From Bacteroidales bacterium (lineage in GTDB: Bacteria; Bacteroidota; Bacteroidia; Bacteroidales; Muribaculaceae), in assembly GCA_900755985.1 (NCBI GenBank), contig CAAEIL010000151.1, positions 1-7,318 of the forward strand: a stretch of DNA of 7,318 nt. The letters run 5' to 3'. Each line of letters opens with the position of its first letter. Position 1 is the stretch's first letter. Both the position numbers and the translations under genes were made by a program. This document shows, in pieces, positions 7,122 through 7,318 of this stretch. The notes under the pieces are model-generated. The model worked only from the letters and a program-made list of their open reading frames with translations, did no database searches and was not told the origin of the DNA.

Positions 7122-7318
7122 ATGATGAAACGTTTTGCAAGACATATACTTTTACCGGCAATACTACTGATACTGGGCACCCTATCGGCGGGGGGGGGGA
7201 GGGGGGAGGGAGGGCATGCTGTCCGTCGCTGACTGTCACCGACGGAATGACAGCGCGTCCCGGCGTCAGGGCCTTATATGTGAATGTATATTCGATGGTT
7301 GACGAGTGCGAAGACTGA
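7122..7318 (+). pseudogene. Disturbed reading frame with signal peptide and G-rich tract
   Basis: ATG at 7122 (or 7125) opens a signal peptide (MKRFARHILLPAILLILGTLSA) 36 bases after the previous stop. The frame then enters a G-rich tract at 7190-7214 and stops at 7230-7232, giving only 36 residues. From about 7199 the frame one base earlier reads on as a plausible protein (CPSLTVTDGMTARPGVRALYV and beyond) up to a TGA at 7316-7318, the last bases of the window. The two halves lie in different frames joined by the G run, so an indel there (real or in the assembly) is the simplest explanation. I do not recognise the second half; it does not look like BatE or BatD. Start and signal are fairly secure; the product is unknown. 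Confidence 0.45.
7190..7214 (+). repeat. G-rich tract with a G10 run
   Basis: The tract consists of G10 (7190-7199), A, G6 (7201-7206), A, GGG (7208-7210), A, GGG (7212-7214). Four G-runs with single-base loops fit the G-quadruplex motif. A G homopolymer of this size is also a known class of slippage site in contingency loci, and a common place for sequencing error. Confidence 0.7.

Overview
The window carries most of a Bacteroidales-type 'Bat' (Bacteroides aerotolerance) operon, read entirely on the + strand. A Bacteroidetes host is indicated by the gene order (MoxR ATPase, DUF58 protein, BatD/DUF4381-like membrane protein, BatA, BatB, BatC, BatD-like protein), by the absence of purine-rich Shine-Dalgarno sequences before the genes, and by a TAnnTTTG-type -7 promoter element upstream of the first gene. 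The family (for example Muribaculaceae or another gut Bacteroidales group) is a guess from coding style only.

Layout. Positions 1-240 hold no gene I can recognise, only several short palindromes. Positions 241-447 are an AT-rich regulatory region with clustered dyads and a candidate promoter. Then come moxR (448-1443), a DUF58 gene (1543-2415), a secreted/membrane gene (2475-3515) split by an in-frame TAG at 2994-2996, batA (3582-4571), batB (4626-5729), batC (5742-6530), a short BatD-like gene (6543-7085), and a disturbed reading frame with a signal peptide and a G-rich tract (7122-7318). Gaps are 99, 59, 66, 54, 12, 12 and 36 bases. I see no terminator, so one transcript is likely and the operon probably continues past the window.

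How the parts should work together (family knowledge plus inference). MoxR is an AAA+ ATPase that acts as a chaperone or remodeller. The DUF58 protein is its usual cytoplasmic partner and has a VWA-like metal site. BatA and BatB are membrane-anchored VWA proteins with complete DxSxS MIDAS motifs. BatC is a TPR lipoprotein, and the BatD-type proteins supply exported beta-rich domains. The Bat proteins are thought to form an envelope complex linked to stress or oxygen tolerance; the exact biochemical function is not settled.

The system is known in outline. The unusual points are the single amber codon just before the membrane segment of the third gene, the reduced BatD-like protein, the G10-containing tract that breaks the last frame, the pure glutamine tract in BatC, and the dyad-rich leader. 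Both frame disruptions could be sequence or assembly errors, and the sequence alone cannot exclude that.
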